Origin: Streptomyces sp. NBC_00102
GTDB taxonomy: Bacteria > Actinomycetota > Actinomycetes > Streptomycetales > Streptomycetaceae
NCBI RefSeq assembly: GCF_026343115.1
Contig: NZ_JAPEMC010000001.1
Span: forward strand, 1,178,001 to 1,242,000
Direction: 5' to 3'
Length of the DNA: 64,000 nt
This document shows, piece by piece, positions 42,860 through 52,365 of this stretch. The first letter of the stretch is position 1; each line of letters begins with the position of its first letter. Both the position numbers and the translations under genes were made by a program. The notes under the pieces were generated by a model. That model was given only the letters and a program-made list of their open reading frames with translations. It searched no databases and was not told the DNA's origin.

Positions 42860-43861
42860 TCAGCTCGTACCGGCGGTACGGGCGGCGCCGTCGGTCTCCG
42901 GCTCGTCCACGGCGCCGGTTCCGGCGGCGTCCGCCGGGCCGGTCTCCGTCGCGTCGGCCTTCACCAGGTCGGCCTTGGCCGTGTCGGTGCCGTCGGCCTT
43001 GCCGTCCGTGGGATCCGCCTCGGTGCCGTCGCCGTCGGCATCGTCCTGCGCCCCGGGCTCCACGATCTCCTCGCGGCCGGGACGCACCTTGGCGGAGATC
43101 ACCATGTACGTGACGGCCAGGATGAAGACGATGATCGCGGTCCACACGTTCAGCCGCAGGCCGAGCACGTGGTGGGCCTCGTCGACCCGCATGTACTCGA
43201 TCCAGACCCGGCCGCTGCAGTACGCGGCGACGTACAGGGCGAAGGCCCGGCCGTGTCCGAGCCGGAAGCGGCGGTCCGCCCAGATGACCAGCAGGGCGAC
43301 ACCGACGCACCAGAGCGATTCGTAGAGGAACGTCGGGTGGTAGACACCCTCGGTCCGGTTCGCGGCGCCGCTGATCTTCAGGCCCCACGGCAGGGTGGTC
43401 TCGCGGCCGTAGAGCTCCTGGTTGAACCAGTTGCCCCAGCGCCCGATGGCCTGGGCGAAGGCGATGCCGGGGGCGAGCGCGTCGGCCCAGGCGGGCAGCG
43501 GGATGCCCCGGCGGCGGCAGCCGATCCAGGCGCCGACCGCGCCGAGGGAGATGGCGCCCCAGATACCGAGGCCGCCCTCCCACACCTTGAAGGCGTCGAC
43601 CCAGTCCTCACCGTCGCTGAAGTACAGCTGGTAGTCGGTGATGACGTGGTAGAGACGACCGCCCAACAGGCCGAAAGGCACCGCCCAGACGGCGATGTCG
43701 GCCACGGTGCCGGCTCTGCCGCCCCGGGCGATCCAGCGCTTGTTGCCGAGCCAGACGGCGACGAAGACACCGATGATGATGCAGAACGCGTAGCCGCGGA
43801 GCGGGATCGGTCCGAGATCGATCACGCCGGTCGACGGGCTGGGAATGTAGGCAAGGTTCAT
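42860..43861 (-). CDS. lgt: Prolipoprotein diacylglyceryl transferase
   Basis: Integral membrane enzyme attaching diacylglycerol to the lipobox Cys of lipoproteins, the first step of lipoprotein maturation. The 333-residue protein begins MNLAYIPSPSTGVIDLGPIPLRGYA, has seven membrane helices, the Lgt signature GRWGNWFNQELYGRETTLPWGL (shown here in parts: GRWGNWFNQE, RETTLPWGL) and HPTFLYES. The C-terminal ~65 residues are acidic and repetitive (DGDGTEAD, GKADGTDTAKADL), as in other Streptomyces Lgt. It lies downstream of a DsbA-like gene and trpA on the same strand. Confidence 0.96.
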   Translation of the reverse strand: MNLAYIPSPSTGVIDLGPIPLRGYAFCIIIGVFVAVWLGNKRWIARGGRAGTVADIAVWAVPFGLLGGRLYHVITDYQLYFSDGEDWVDAFKVWEGGLGIWGAISLGAVGAWIGCRRRGIPLPAWADALAPGIAFAQAIGRWGNWFNQELYGRETTLPWGLKISGAANRTEGVYHPTFLYESLWCVGVALLVIWADRRFRLGHGRAFALYVAAYCSGRVWIEYMRVDEAHHVLGLRLNVWTAIIVFILAVTYMVISAKVRPGREEIVEPGAQDDADGDGTEADPTDGKADGTDTAKADLVKADATETGPADAAGTGAVDEPETDGAARTAGTS

Positions 43862-43975
43862 GACGGAACCGACGCTACCCTGCCGGGCCGTGCGGACGGG
43901 ACGTCACCCGGCAACGTATGGATAACAGGGCCGGATTCCACCGTCCGCAGCGGCACCATGATCGAGGTCACTCGG

Positions 43976-44794
43976 TCAGGAGGCCGGCGGCGTGGGGGTG
44001 AGGGTGCCGGCCGGCTTGCCCTTGTTGGCCTCTTCCACCCACTTCTTGAGGTTGGCGACCGAGATCTGCTCGTCGCCCTTCTTGGGGAAGATGGACTCGC
44101 CGTTCAGCAGGGCGGTCGGGGTCCCCTGGAAGCCGCCCTCGCTGAACGCGGCGTTGGACTTCGCGACCCAGCCGTTGTGCTTGCCGTTCTCGACGCAGTT
44201 GCGGAAGGTCGCGGTGTCCAGCCCGGGGACCTTCTTGGCGAGGTCGATCAGGGTGCTGTCCTTGCCGAAGGCGTCGTCCGTCTCGGCGGGCTGGTTGGTG
44301 TAGAGGACGTCGTGGTACGCCACGAACTTGCCGGCGTCCTGGGCACAGGCGGCGGCGTTCGCGGCGCGCACCGAGCCCGTGCCGCCCATGTTGCCGTCGA
44401 TGATCGTGGCCAGGTGGTACTCGACCCGGAGCTGTCCGCTGTCCGTGAGGTCCGCGATGGTGCCGCGGAACGCGTTCTCGAACTGGCCGCAGACCGGGCA
44501 GCGGAAGTCCTCCCAGATGGTGAGCGTGGACGGGGCGTCGCTCGCTCCCACCGGGATGGCGAGGTCGTCCTTGCCGGTGGCGCCGGACGGCGCGACGACG
44601 GGTGCCGCGGTGCTGTCGTCGTCGTCCCCGGCGTTGGCCGCGATCAGGCCGATCACGGCGGCCAGCGCCAGCACGCCGATCACGGCTCCGGCGACGATCA
44701 GCGTGCGGCGGCGGCGCTCTCGCGCCTTCTCCTGCTCACGCTGCTGGACGAGCCGGTCGCGCGCGGCCCTTCTTCCTTCTTGGTTCTCGCTCAC
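43976..44794 (-). CDS. Membrane-anchored DsbA-like thioredoxin-fold protein
   Basis: 272 residues from GTG 44794. A charged cytoplasmic N-terminus (ARDRLVQQREQEKARERRRR) precedes one membrane helix (TLIVAGAVIGVLALAAVIGL), an acidic/Ala linker, and an extracytoplasmic thioredoxin fold with active-site FRCPVCGQF (CPVC) and the cis-Pro loop GTPTALLNG. A second Cys pair (AAACAQDAG, FRNCVENG) is usual for actinobacterial DsbA/DSBA-like oxidoreductases. Probably a disulfide oxidase for exported proteins. Weak RBS. It sits between trpA and lgt, with a terminator separating it from trpA. Confidence 0.88.
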   Translation of the reverse strand: MSENQEGRRAARDRLVQQREQEKARERRRRTLIVAGAVIGVLALAAVIGLIAANAGDDDDSTAAPVVAPSGATGKDDLAIPVGASDAPSTLTIWEDFRCPVCGQFENAFRGTIADLTDSGQLRVEYHLATIIDGNMGGTGSVRAANAAACAQDAGKFVAYHDVLYTNQPAETDDAFGKDSTLIDLAKKVPGLDTATFRNCVENGKHNGWVAKSNAAFSEGGFQGTPTALLNGESIFPKKGDEQISVANLKKWVEEANKGKPAGTLTPTPPAS

Positions 44795-44808
44795 ACCCGC
44801 AGCAACGA

Positions 44809-44838
44809 ACCGGGGAGGCACTCGCGTGCCTCCCCGGT
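44809..44838 (-). terminator. Terminator of the trp gene run
   Basis: A perfect 13-bp stem (44809-44821 with 44826-44838) around TCGC, 32 bp after the trpA stop. Confidence 0.85.
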
Positions 44839-44869
44839 CCCAGTCCACCCGTACGGGTGACGCAGCGCG

Positions 44870-45718
44870 TCAGCGCTTTCGAACACCCTCGGCGAGTTCG
44901 CCCGCGAGCGCCTTCACCGCGGCCGTACCCGCCGCCGCGTCGGGCGCGTCCAGGATCGCCTTGACGAAGGCCGACCCGACGATGACGCCGTCCGCGAAGC
45001 CGGCCACCTCGGCGGCCTGGGCCGCGTTGGAGACGCCGAGACCGACGCAGACCGGGAGGGAGGTGGTGGCGCGGGTGCGGGCCACCAGGTTCTGGGCCTG
45101 GTCGCCGACGGACTCGCGGGTGCCGGTGACTCCCATGAGGGAGGCGGCGTAGACGAAGCCGGAGCCCGCCGCCGTGATGGTGGCGAGGCGCTCGTCGAGG
45201 CTGCTGGGGGCGACGACGAAGACGGTGGCGAGACCGTGCTTCTCCGCGCTCTCGCGCCACACCGCCGACTCCTGGACCGGCAGGTCGGGCAGGATGCAGC
45301 CGGCGCCGCCCGCCGCGGCGAGCTCGGCGGTGAACCGCTCGATGCCGTAGCGGTCGATGGGGTTCCAGTAGGTCATGACGAGGATCGGGGCGCCGGTGGC
45401 TTCGTACGCCTCGCGGACCGTGCGCATCACGTCGGCGATCCGGACACCGCCGCGCAGCGCGATGTCGTCGGCGGTCTGAATGACCGGACCGTCGAGCACC
45501 GGGTCGCTGTGCGGCAGGCCCACCTCGACGACGTCCGCTCCGCCGGCGACGGCGGCCTTCACGGCCTCGATGCCGCCGTCCACGGTCGGGAAGCCGGCCG
45601 GGAGGTAGGCGATGAGGGCCGCGCGGTCCTCCGCCTTCGCGGCGGCGAGGGTGGTGTTCAGCAGGTCGATATTGCCGGTGTGGCCGGTGTTGACGGTGTT
45701 GACAGTGGTGCCGCTCAC
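44870..45718 (-). CDS. trpA: Tryptophan synthase alpha subunit
   Basis: Cleaves indole-3-glycerol phosphate to indole, which is channelled to TrpB. The 282-residue protein has [20 protein letters not shown], the catalytic Glu in [17 protein letters not shown] with the second catalytic Asp in LPDLPVQES, and phosphate-binding GLGVSNAAQ and VIVGSAFV. The first ~20 residues are extra and Thr/Asn-rich. GTG overlaps the trpB stop (GTGA), so it is translationally coupled. Confidence 0.97.
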   Translation of the reverse strand: MSGTTVNTVNTGHTGNIDLLNTTLAAAKAEDRAALIAYLPAGFPTVDGGIEAVKAAVAGGADVVEVGLPHSDPVLDGPVIQTADDIALRGGVRIADVMRTVREAYEATGAPILVMTYWNPIDRYGIERFTAELAAAGGAGCILPDLPVQESAVWRESAEKHGLATVFVVAPSSLDERLATITAAGSGFVYAASLMGVTGTRESVGDQAQNLVARTRATTSLPVCVGLGVSNAAQAAEVAGFADGVIVGSAFVKAILDAPDAAAGTAAVKALAGELAEGVRKR

Positions 45719-47001
45719 TTGACGTCCCCCTCGATCTCCGCGCCGTGGCCGGCCTCGGCCGCCTCGACGGCCGCGTCCGCGTCGTACAGCCCGAAGTAAC
45801 GGGCCGCCGTGTCCATGTCCTTGTCGCCGCGCCCGGAGAGGTTGATGAGGATCAGCCCGTCCTCGCCCAGCTGCTTGCCGATCTCCAGGGCACCGGCCAG
45901 CGCGTGCGCGCTCTCGATGGCCGGAATGATGCCCTCCGTGCGCGAGAGAAGCCGCAGGGCCGACATCGCGGCGGAGTCGGTCACGGCGACGTACTCGCCG
46001 CGGCCGACGTCCTTGAGGTACGAGTGCTCCGGGCCGATGCCCGGGTAGTCCAGACCGGCCGAGATGGAGTACGGCTCGGTGATCTGGCCCTCGTCGTCCT
46101 GGAGGACGTAGCTGCGCGAGCCGTGCAGGATGCCGGGCTCGCCCGCGGTGAGGGTCGCCGCGTGCTCGCCGGTCTCGATGCCGTGCCCGGCGGGCTCGCA
46201 GCCGATGAGCCGGACGGAGGCGTCCGGGATGAAGGCGTGGAAGAGGCCGATGGCGTTGGAGCCGCCGCCGACGCAGGCGATCGCGGCGTCCGGCAGCCGG
46301 CCGGCACGCTCCAGGATCTGGCGGCGGGCCTCGACCCCGATGACCCGGTGGAAGTCGCGGACCATGGCGGGGAAGGGGTGCGGCCCGGCGACCGTACCGA
46401 AGAGGTAGTGGGTGCTGTCCACGTTGGCGACCCAGTCGCGGAACGCCTCGTTGATGGCGTCCTTGAGGGTGCGGGAGCCGGACTTCACGGCGACGACCTC
46501 GGCACCGAGCATCCGCATGCGGGCGACGTTGAGCGCCTGGCGCTCGGTGTCGATCTCGCCCATGTAGATGGTGCACTCCAGGCCGAACAGCGCGCAGGCG
46601 GTCGCGGTGGCGACGCCGTGCTGACCGGCTCCGGTCTCGGCGATGACCCGGGTCTTGCCCATGCGCTTGGTGAGGAGCGCCTGGCCCAGCACGTTGTTGA
46701 TCTTGTGCGAGCCGGTGTGGTTGAGGTCCTCGCGCTTGAGGAAGACACGGGCGCCGCCCGCGTGCTCGGCGAAGCGGGGGACTTCGGTCAGGGCGCTGGG
46801 GCGGCCCGTGTAGTTGACCATGAGCTCGTTGAGCTCGGCGGCGAAGGCCGGGTCGGCCTTGGCCTTGTCGTACTCGACGGCGACCTCGTCCACGGCGGCG
46901 ACGAGCGCCTCCGGGATGAACTTGCCGCCGTAGGCGCCGAAATAGCCTTCGGCGCTGGGGATCAGACCCTCGGGGTCCGGAACGAAGAAGTCTGAGGACA
47001 T
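45715..47001 (-). CDS. trpB: Tryptophan synthase beta subunit
   Basis: PLP enzyme joining indole and serine to tryptophan. The 428-residue protein starts [25 protein letters not shown], with the PLP Lys in [28 protein letters not shown] and phosphate-binding [13 protein letters not shown]. The C-terminal extension ([16 protein letters not shown]) is short. I chose ATG 47001 with AGGAG 9 nt upstream; upstream in-frame reading is not protein-like. Confidence 0.97.
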   Translation of the reverse strand: MSSDFFVPDPEGLIPSAEGYFGAYGGKFIPEALVAAVDEVAVEYDKAKADPAFAAELNELMVNYTGRPSALTEVPRFAEHAGGARVFLKREDLNHTGSHKINNVLGQALLTKRMGKTRVIAETGAGQHGVATATACALFGLECTIYMGEIDTERQALNVARMRMLGAEVVAVKSGSRTLKDAINEAFRDWVANVDSTHYLFGTVAGPHPFPAMVRDFHRVIGVEARRQILERAGRLPDAAIACVGGGSNAIGLFHAFIPDASVRLIGCEPAGHGIETGEHAATLTAGEPGILHGSRSYVLQDDEGQITEPYSISAGLDYPGIGPEHSYLKDVGRGEYVAVTDSAAMSALRLLSRTEGIIPAIESAHALAGALEIGKQLGEDGLILINLSGRGDKDMDTAARYFGLYDADAAVEAAEAGHGAEIEGDVK

Positions 47002-47173
47002 CCGACATGGCTCCTGGAGATGGCAACGGGTGGGTTCACCGGATGCGCCGGAGCGGAGCGGAAAGCCGCCGCGACCGGGTTCGGTCGGGGCGGGTACGGC
47101 GCGGCGCGTCGACGCGGCACGGACCCTTACGGGTGGGTGCGCGGGACGCGGACGGCCGGGCTCGCTGCGGCGC

Positions 47174-47458
47174 TCAGCCGGTGCGCCATCGCATGCCGTT
47201 GACCTGTCCCGGCTCGTCGCCGATGACGTAGCGGACCCGGCGGCCGTGCACCCGGCGGGCGGGCGCGCGACAGCCCCGGTGCCAGAACGGCGGGGCGCAG
47301 CGGCGGGGCTGCGGGTGGTCGAGCGGGAGGAGCGCGGGCCGGCCTCCGCCGTGCGCCGGGAGCGCGCGCGGCTCACGCACCGGCGACCCGGCGGGGCGGA
47401 TGCCCTGCGGGGACGGCGGTGCGGAGCGCGGGGGCCCCGGCGGCACGGAGACGGTCAC
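47174..47458 (-). CDS. trpM: TrpM, small protein of the trp locus
   Basis: 94 residues, Pro/Arg-rich. The conserved part is the C-terminus ([31 protein letters not shown], in pieces: [20 protein letters not shown], then [10 protein letters not shown]), a pattern I associate with TrpM/TrpX between trpC and trpB in Streptomyces. In S. coelicolor TrpM is reported as a positive modulator of tryptophan supply and differentiation. GTG 47458 lies 8 bp after the trpC stop; GTG 47446 is an alternative. No domain with known activity is visible. Confidence 0.78.
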   Translation of the reverse strand: MTVSVPPGPPRSAPPSPQGIRPAGSPVREPRALPAHGGGRPALLPLDHPQPRRCAPPFWHRGCRAPARRVHGRRVRYVIGDEPGQVNGMRWRTG

Positions 47459-47466
47459 GGCGGGGG

Positions 47467-48276
47467 TCAGCCCCGTCCGTGCCGGAGCGCGGGGTGGGTG
47501 CCGGCGGCGACCAGGTCGGCGACGGCGGCGCGCGGGTCGCGGCCGGTGACGAGCGACTCGCCGACGAGCACGGCGTCCGCGCCCGCGTTGGCGTACGCGA
47601 TCAGGTCGTGCGGGCCCCGGACGCCGGATTCGGCGACCTTGACGATGTGGTCGGGGATCTCGGGGGCGACCCGCTCGAAGGTGGAGCGGTCGACCTTGAG
47701 GTCCTTGAGGTTGCGGGCGTTGACGCCGATGATGCGGGCGCCGGCGGCGACCGCGCGTTCGGCCTCCTCCTCGTCGTGGGCCTCGACGAGCGGGGTGAGG
47801 CCGATGGACTCGGCCCGCTCGATCAGGGAGACGAGGGCCTCCTGGTCGAGGGCGGCGACGATCAGCAGGGCGAGGTCGGCGCCGTAGGCACGGGCCTCCC
47901 ACAGCTGGTAGGAGGTGACGATGAAGTCCTTGCGCAGGATGGGGATGTCGACCTTGGCGCGGACGGCTTCCAGGTCCGCGAGCGAGCCGCCGAAGCGGCG
48001 CTGCTCGGTGAGGACGGAGATGACGGAAGCGCCGCCGGCCTCGTAGTCCGCGGCGAGCGCGGCCGGGTCGGCGATGGCTGCCAGGGCTCCCTTGGAGGGG
48101 CTGGAGCGCTTGACCTCGCAGATGACGTTGACGCCCTCGCCGCGCAGTGCGGCGACTCCGTCCTTGGCCCGGGGGGCGCGCGCAGCGCGTTCCTTGAGCT
48201 CGTCGAGGCTGACGCGCGCCTGCCGCTCCGCAAGGTCCGCACGGACGCCGTCAATGATCTCGTCGAGCACACTCAC
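47467..48276 (-). CDS. trpC: Indole-3-glycerol phosphate synthase
   Basis: TIM-barrel enzyme making indole-3-glycerol phosphate. Of 269 residues, [13 protein letters not shown] holds the catalytic Lys and phosphate contacts; [37 protein letters not shown] and [12 protein letters not shown] match the family order with all catalytic Glu/Lys/Asn present. The GTG start ([10 protein letters not shown]) has AAGGGGG at 8-nt spacing. Monofunctional, as in other actinobacteria. Confidence 0.97.
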   Translation of the reverse strand: MSVLDEIIDGVRADLAERQARVSLDELKERAARAPRAKDGVAALRGEGVNVICEVKRSSPSKGALAAIADPAALAADYEAGGASVISVLTEQRRFGGSLADLEAVRAKVDIPILRKDFIVTSYQLWEARAYGADLALLIVAALDQEALVSLIERAESIGLTPLVEAHDEEEAERAVAAGARIIGVNARNLKDLKVDRSTFERVAPEIPDHIVKVAESGVRGPHDLIAYANAGADAVLVGESLVTGRDPRAAVADLVAAGTHPALRHGRG

Positions 48277-48417
48277 GCGAGCGGCCCCCTTCCGGAACGA
48301 ACGAATGATGCAACAGGATCAGCCATCTCGATGGTATCCGCAGCGGGGCGCTGGGCCAGCATCCGGCCGGTCGGCATCCCAACAGGTGGTCCGCGGGCCG
48401 GTCCGGCAGGGGGTGGC

Positions 48418-48936
48418 TCAGGGTGCCAGCGCGGCGCCGATGGGCAGGTTCCGTACGACGCTGAAGGCCAGCAGCACCGCGCCGGTCCCCCAGTACCAGC
48501 GGGGCGGCAGGCCCAGCCGCAGGGGCCTTCGGCGGGCGGTCCGTACGAGCCAGAGCGACCAGAGAGCGGCGAAGAGGACGTAGCCGGTGACGGCGAGGGC
48601 GTTGTCGCCGAGGGCTGTGACGAAGTCGCCGTGGGCGAAGGCGTGGGCGCTGCGCAGTCCGCCGCAGCCGGGGCAGAGCAGGCCGGTCAGGCGGAAGAGC
48701 GGGCAGACCGGGTAGTGCCCGGGTTCGCCCGGGTCGACGGCGGCGACGTAACCGAAGGCGCCGACGACGGCGAGGAGGGTGCCGGCCGGCGCCGCGAACC
48801 GCCGCATGCCCGGCTCCGGACGGCGTTGGGCGTACGGGTCCGGCAGGTGCGGGTCCGGCGGTCGCGGGCCGGCCGGGGCGGGCCCGGTGGGTGCGTCCGG
48901 GGGCGGGGTCGCGGCGGGGAGGGGCGAGGCGTCCAC
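48418..48936 (-). CDS. DUF2752 membrane protein
   Basis: 172 residues. A Pro-rich N-terminal ~50 residues is followed by three membrane helices. The DUF2752 hallmark is clear: CPLFRLTGLLCPGCGGLRSAH (in pieces: CPLFRLTGLLCPGCGG), with two Cys pairs near the membrane, then FAHGDFVTALGDN. Function unknown. GTG 48936 has no strong RBS, so translation may be leaderless or coupled. It sits in the trp gene run, as in other Streptomyces. Confidence 0.85.
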   Translation of the reverse strand: MDASPLPAATPPPDAPTGPAPAGPRPPDPHLPDPYAQRRPEPGMRRFAAPAGTLLAVVGAFGYVAAVDPGEPGHYPVCPLFRLTGLLCPGCGGLRSAHAFAHGDFVTALGDNALAVTGYVLFAALWSLWLVRTARRRPLRLGLPPRWYWGTGAVLLAFSVVRNLPIGAALAP

Positions 48937-48964
48937 CCGGCGATTGTGCCCCCGGTACGCGGAA

Positions 48965-48991
48965 AGGCGCAGCCCGGGTGGGGCTGCGCCT
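48965..48991 (-). terminator. Hairpin after the HGxxPAAW gene
   Basis: An 11-bp perfect stem (48965-48975 with 48981-48991), 5-nt loop, in the gap between two minus-strand genes. Confidence 0.7.
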
Positions 48992-49059
48992 CGCGTGTCG
49001 CGCGGTCGCACCTGGCGGGGCCGGACCCCGACGGGAGGGGCCCCGCCACGGGGCGTACG

Positions 49060-49311
49060 TCAGTGGCCGAGCTGGGCCTCACCGGCGCGCGCACGGGCGG
49101 CGGCGTACTCCGGGGTCTCCTTCGGCATGCCGAGTCCGGCCATCTTCATCGCCAGGCCCACGACGGCGCCCGCGAGGACCACGCCGATGCCGGCCCAGAA
49201 TCCGGCCGGGTTGGCCGCGACCATGAAGACGCCTGCGACGCAGAAGCCGATGAACGAGATGATGACACCGGTCCAGGCGGCCGGGGTGTGTCCGTGGCTG
49301 CTGCCCGCCAT
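49060..49311 (-). CDS. HGxxPAAW-family small membrane protein
   Basis: 83 residues with two membrane helices. The N-terminal SHGHTPAAWTGVIISFIGF contains the HGxxPAAW signature, and the tail ends MKMAGLGMPKETPEYAAARARAG. Role unknown; the family is regularly found in actinobacterial trp regions. GAGGAGCAACTC precedes ATG 49311 and supplies an RBS. Confidence 0.88.
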   Translation of the reverse strand: MAGSSHGHTPAAWTGVIISFIGFCVAGVFMVAANPAGFWAGIGVVLAGAVVGLAMKMAGLGMPKETPEYAAARARAGEAQLGH

Positions 49312-49488
49312 GAGTTGCTCCTCGTTGGTGTTGCGCGGTGTGCGTGGTGTGCGGTGCCACCGCACCGGGGGTGCGATGGACAGGCCCGACCCCATTGTCC
49401 CGTACGCGGAGGCGGGACGTGAGCCGGGGGGTCGGTGCTCCAGGTCGTGTCCGGGGGCCTTCCGGGTGGCCGGCCCGGCGGGCCGCCC

Positions 49489-49665
49489 AGGGTGTGTCGT
49501 CAAAGTGTCGTTGTCCGGCCGGAGGCCGGGCCGGGCGGCGTCTGGTGCGTGCGATCGCAAGGCGGAGGGTCGCCCCGATACTGGATGTATCGGGGTGATC
49601 CCGACAACGCGGCGAGCGTGCGTGCCAGGCGTCGCCCGGCAGACGGCAGTTTGACGACACACCCT
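49489..49665. mobile_element. Palindromic MITE-like element
   Basis: 177 bp bounded by a 16-bp perfect inverted repeat, AGGGTGTGTCGTCAAA (49489-49504) and TTTGACGACACACCCT (49650-49665). The two arms are imperfectly complementary along most of their length and meet at a central hairpin CCCCGATAC/GTATCGGGG, so the element can fold into one long hairpin. It has no coding capacity. No clear target duplication. Its right end overlaps the stop codon of the trp-associated membrane protein gene. Confidence 0.75.
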
Positions 49666-50314
49666 AGCCCGTGGGGTCCTCGCCCCGGTCCAGCGCCTTC
49701 CACAGCTCCTCGGGCCGGTCGGGGTCCCGGGGGGTCGCGGGAGCCTTGCGGGGGCGGGGGGTGCCGTCGCGCTCGTAGCGGCCGGACATGGTGGGCCAGC
49801 GGCTTCCGAAGCGCAGCGCGAGTACCCCGGCGACCAGGATGAACAGGCCGCCCAGGGCGGTGACCCAGGGCCACGCGGTGTGGCTGAGGGCGTCGATGGT
49901 GGAGGCGGCGTCACCGGTGGTGGCCGCGGCCTTCTCGTCCAGGGCGGCGCTGTCGGAGGCTCCGAGCCAGGCGCTGAGGCCGGCGCCGAGACCGCTGACG
50001 GCCAGCAGTCCGGCGACGACGTAACGCCCGGCGCCCCGGACGGCGAAGACGGCGACCAGGGCGGCGAGGCCGACGATCGCCAGCGCGGCGGGGACGCCGG
50101 TGACGTCCTGCCCGTCGGCGGTCAGCGGGAGGCTGCCGCCGGCGACGGGGGCCTCGCCCCGGGCCCAGGTCTGCCCGGAGGCGAGCAGGACGACGGCGGC
50201 CCCGACCGCGCCGAGGAGCAGCCCGAGGGCCAGGCTCCGGCGGCTGCCGGGGGCGTCGGGGGCGGTGGTGCGGGAACGGGGCTGGGGTACGGGGACGGCG
50301 CTCACGCCTTCCAC
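49664..50314 (-). CDS. Trp biosynthesis-associated membrane protein (TIGR02234)
   Basis: 216 residues, four membrane helices (LGLLLGAVGAAVVLLASG, ALAIVGLAALVAVFAV, VVAGLLAVSGLGAGLSAWL, WVTALGGLFILVAGVLALRFG, the last ending in the W-rich cytoplasmic start RWPTMSGRYE). Function unknown, but always found with actinobacterial trp genes. The tail ends EELWKALDRGEDPTG, and the TAG stop (49664-49666) overlaps the last two bases of the MITE repeat. GTG 50305 is an alternative start; neither candidate has a convincing RBS. Confidence 0.85.
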   Translation of the reverse strand: MEGVSAVPVPQPRSRTTAPDAPGSRRSLALGLLLGAVGAAVVLLASGQTWARGEAPVAGGSLPLTADGQDVTGVPAALAIVGLAALVAVFAVRGAGRYVVAGLLAVSGLGAGLSAWLGASDSAALDEKAAATTGDAASTIDALSHTAWPWVTALGGLFILVAGVLALRFGSRWPTMSGRYERDGTPRPRKAPATPRDPDRPEELWKALDRGEDPTG

Positions 50315-50364
50315 TATCCCCTACCGCCCCGGCGCGCAGCGGCTGGCCCCCGACGGGCCCGGGG

Positions 50365-51873
50365 TCACCCGGTGGGCGCTCCGTGGTCGCGGAGCCGGTT
50401 GGCGGTGTGGACGGCGCGGAGCACGGCGGCCGCCTTGTTGCGGCACTCGTTGTCCTCGGCCACCGGGTCGGAGTCGGCGACCACGCCGGCTCCGGCCTGG
50501 ACGTAGGCGGTGCCGTCGCGGAGCAGCGCGGTGCGGATGGCGATGGCGGTGTCGGAGTCGCCGGCGAAGTCGAGGTAGCCGACGCAGCCTCCGTACAGGC
50601 CCCTGCGGTTGGGTTCGAGCTCCTCGATGATCTGCATGGCGCGCGGCTTGGGCGCTCCGGAGAGGGTGCCGGCGGGGAAGCAGGCGGTGAGGACGTCGAA
50701 GGCGGTGCGGTCCTCGGCGACGCGGCCGGTGACGGTCGACACGATGTGCATCACGTGGGAGTACTTCTCCACGGACATGAAGTCGACCACTTCGACGCTG
50801 CCGGGTTCGCAGACGCGGCCGAGGTCGTTGCGGCCGAGGTCGACGAGCATGAGGTGCTCGGCGCGCTCCTTGGGGTCGGCGAGGAGTTCCTCGGCGAGGG
50901 CCTGGTCCTCCTGCGGGGTGGCGCCCCGGTGCCGGGTGCCGGCGATGGGGTGGACCATGGCGCGGCCGTCCTCGACCTTGACCAGGGCCTCGGGGCTGGA
51001 GCCGACGACGTCGAAGCCGTCGAACCGGAAGAGGTACATGTACGGGGACGGGTTGGTGGCCCGCAGCACCCGGTAGACGTCGAGCGCGCTCGCGGTGCAG
51101 GGCGTCTCGAAGCGCTGGGAGGGCACGACCTGGAAGGCCTCGCCGGCCCGGATGCGCTCCTTGATGTCCTCGACGGCCTCCTGGTAGGCCGGGCCGCCCC
51201 AGAGGGCGGTGTACGGCGGCAGCTCGGAGGGGGGCAGGACGGCGGGGGCGTTCTCGACGGGGCGGCGCAGGTCGCGCTCCATGGCGTCGAGGCGGGCGAC
51301 GGCGTCGGTGTACGCCTCCTCGACGCCGCTCTCCAGGTCGTTGTGGTTGATCGCGTTGGCGATCAGCAGGACGGTGCCGTCCCAGTGGTCGAGGACGGCG
51401 AGGTCGGAGGTGAGCATCATGGTGAGCTCGGGGAGGCCGAGGTCGTCGCCTCCGTGGTCGCCGATGCGTTCCAGGCGGCGCACGATGTCGTAGCCGAGGT
51501 AGCCGACCATGCCGCCGGTGAAGGGCGGCAGGCCCTCGGTGCCCGCGAGGTCGCGGGGGGTGTGCAGCGCCTCGGTGGTGGCGCGGAGCGCCTGGAGCGG
51601 GTCGCCGTCCAGGGGGACGCCGACCGGCGGGGTGCCGATCCAGTGGGCCTGGCCGTCGCGGGCGGTGAGCGTGGCGTGGCTGTGGACCCCGATGAAGGAG
51701 TACCGGGACCAGGTGCGGCCGTTCTCGGCGGATTCCAGCAGGAAGGTGCCGGGGCGTTCGGCGGCGAGTTTCCGGTAGAGCCCGACCGGGGTGTCGCCGT
51801 CCGCGAGGAGCCGCCGCACGACGGGGATGACGCGCCGGTCCACGGCCAGCTTGCGGAAGGTGTCGAGATCCAT
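50365..51873 (-). CDS. trpE: Anthranilate synthase component I
   Basis: Converts chorismate and ammonia to anthranilate, the committed step of tryptophan synthesis. The 502-residue protein has the feedback-site LLES region ([19 protein letters not shown]), active-site [27 protein letters not shown] and [12 protein letters not shown]. No glutaminase (TrpG) is fused or adjacent. ATG 51873 matches the usual [10 protein letters not shown] start; GTG 51888 overlaps the hisI stop and is possible. Confidence 0.96.
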   Translation of the reverse strand: MDLDTFRKLAVDRRVIPVVRRLLADGDTPVGLYRKLAAERPGTFLLESAENGRTWSRYSFIGVHSHATLTARDGQAHWIGTPPVGVPLDGDPLQALRATTEALHTPRDLAGTEGLPPFTGGMVGYLGYDIVRRLERIGDHGGDDLGLPELTMMLTSDLAVLDHWDGTVLLIANAINHNDLESGVEEAYTDAVARLDAMERDLRRPVENAPAVLPPSELPPYTALWGGPAYQEAVEDIKERIRAGEAFQVVPSQRFETPCTASALDVYRVLRATNPSPYMYLFRFDGFDVVGSSPEALVKVEDGRAMVHPIAGTRHRGATPQEDQALAEELLADPKERAEHLMLVDLGRNDLGRVCEPGSVEVVDFMSVEKYSHVMHIVSTVTGRVAEDRTAFDVLTACFPAGTLSGAPKPRAMQIIEELEPNRRGLYGGCVGYLDFAGDSDTAIAIRTALLRDGTAYVQAGAGVVADSDPVAEDNECRNKAAAVLRAVHTANRLRDHGAPTG

Positions 51874-51884
51874 GTCGGCCGGCC

Positions 51885-52280
51885 TCACGGGGTGTCTGTG
51901 TCGAGCAGGACGTCGCGGTCGAAGCAGGTGCGGGCGCCGGTGTGGCAGGCGGCGCCCGTCTGGTCGACCTTGACGAGGACGGTGTCGGCGTCGCAGTCGA
52001 GGGCCACGGAGACGACGCGCTGGGTGTGGCCGGAGGTGTCGCCCTTGACCCAGTACTCCTGGCGGCTGCGGGACCAGTAGGTGCAGCGGCCGGTGGTCAG
52101 GGTGCGGTGCAGGGCCTCGTCGTCCATCCAGCCGAGCATGAGCACCTCACCGGTGTCGTACTGCTGGGCGATGGCGGGGACGAGTCCGTCCGCGCCGCGC
52201 TTGAGGCGCGCGGCCACGGCGGGGTCGAGGGTGCCTGTGGGCGGGGTACCGGGCGTGCCGGACGGGGGCGTGCTGCTCAT
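51885..52280 (-). CDS. hisI: Phosphoribosyl-AMP cyclohydrolase
   Basis: Third step of histidine synthesis. The 131-residue protein has [38 protein letters not shown] in the family order ([21 protein letters not shown]), metal-binding [13 protein letters not shown] and the Cys/His cluster [12 protein letters not shown] 52280 is chosen by homology; ATG 52289 is close. First gene of the run leading into trpE, with an almost overlapping junction. This hisI-trpE linkage ties histidine and tryptophan genes in one transcript. Confidence 0.95.
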   Translation of the reverse strand: MSSTPPSGTPGTPPTGTLDPAVAARLKRGADGLVPAIAQQYDTGEVLMLGWMDDEALHRTLTTGRCTYWSRSRQEYWVKGDTSGHTQRVVSVALDCDADTVLVKVDQTGAACHTGARTCFDRDVLLDTDTP

Positions 52281-52352
52281 GGGCCCCATTGTGCCGCGAT
52301 CCAGGGCGCCCGAAGGCGTCCGGTCCACTGGGCGGACCGTGTGCCGCGGTCG

Positions 52353-52358
52353 TAGGCT
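52353..52358 (+). promoter_or_regulatory. Candidate -10 box for a leaderless transcript
   Basis: TAGGCT sits 7 nt before the ATG at 52366, the spacing expected if transcription starts at the start codon; no ribosome binding site is visible. The -35 region is poor. Confidence 0.4.
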
Positions 52359-52365
52359 GGCTGAC

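Noticed and set aside
49489-49665. The MITE as an ordinary rho-independent terminator
   Set aside because: Length (177 bp), long terminal inverted repeats and full-length arm complementarity exceed a terminator, though a terminating effect is still possible.
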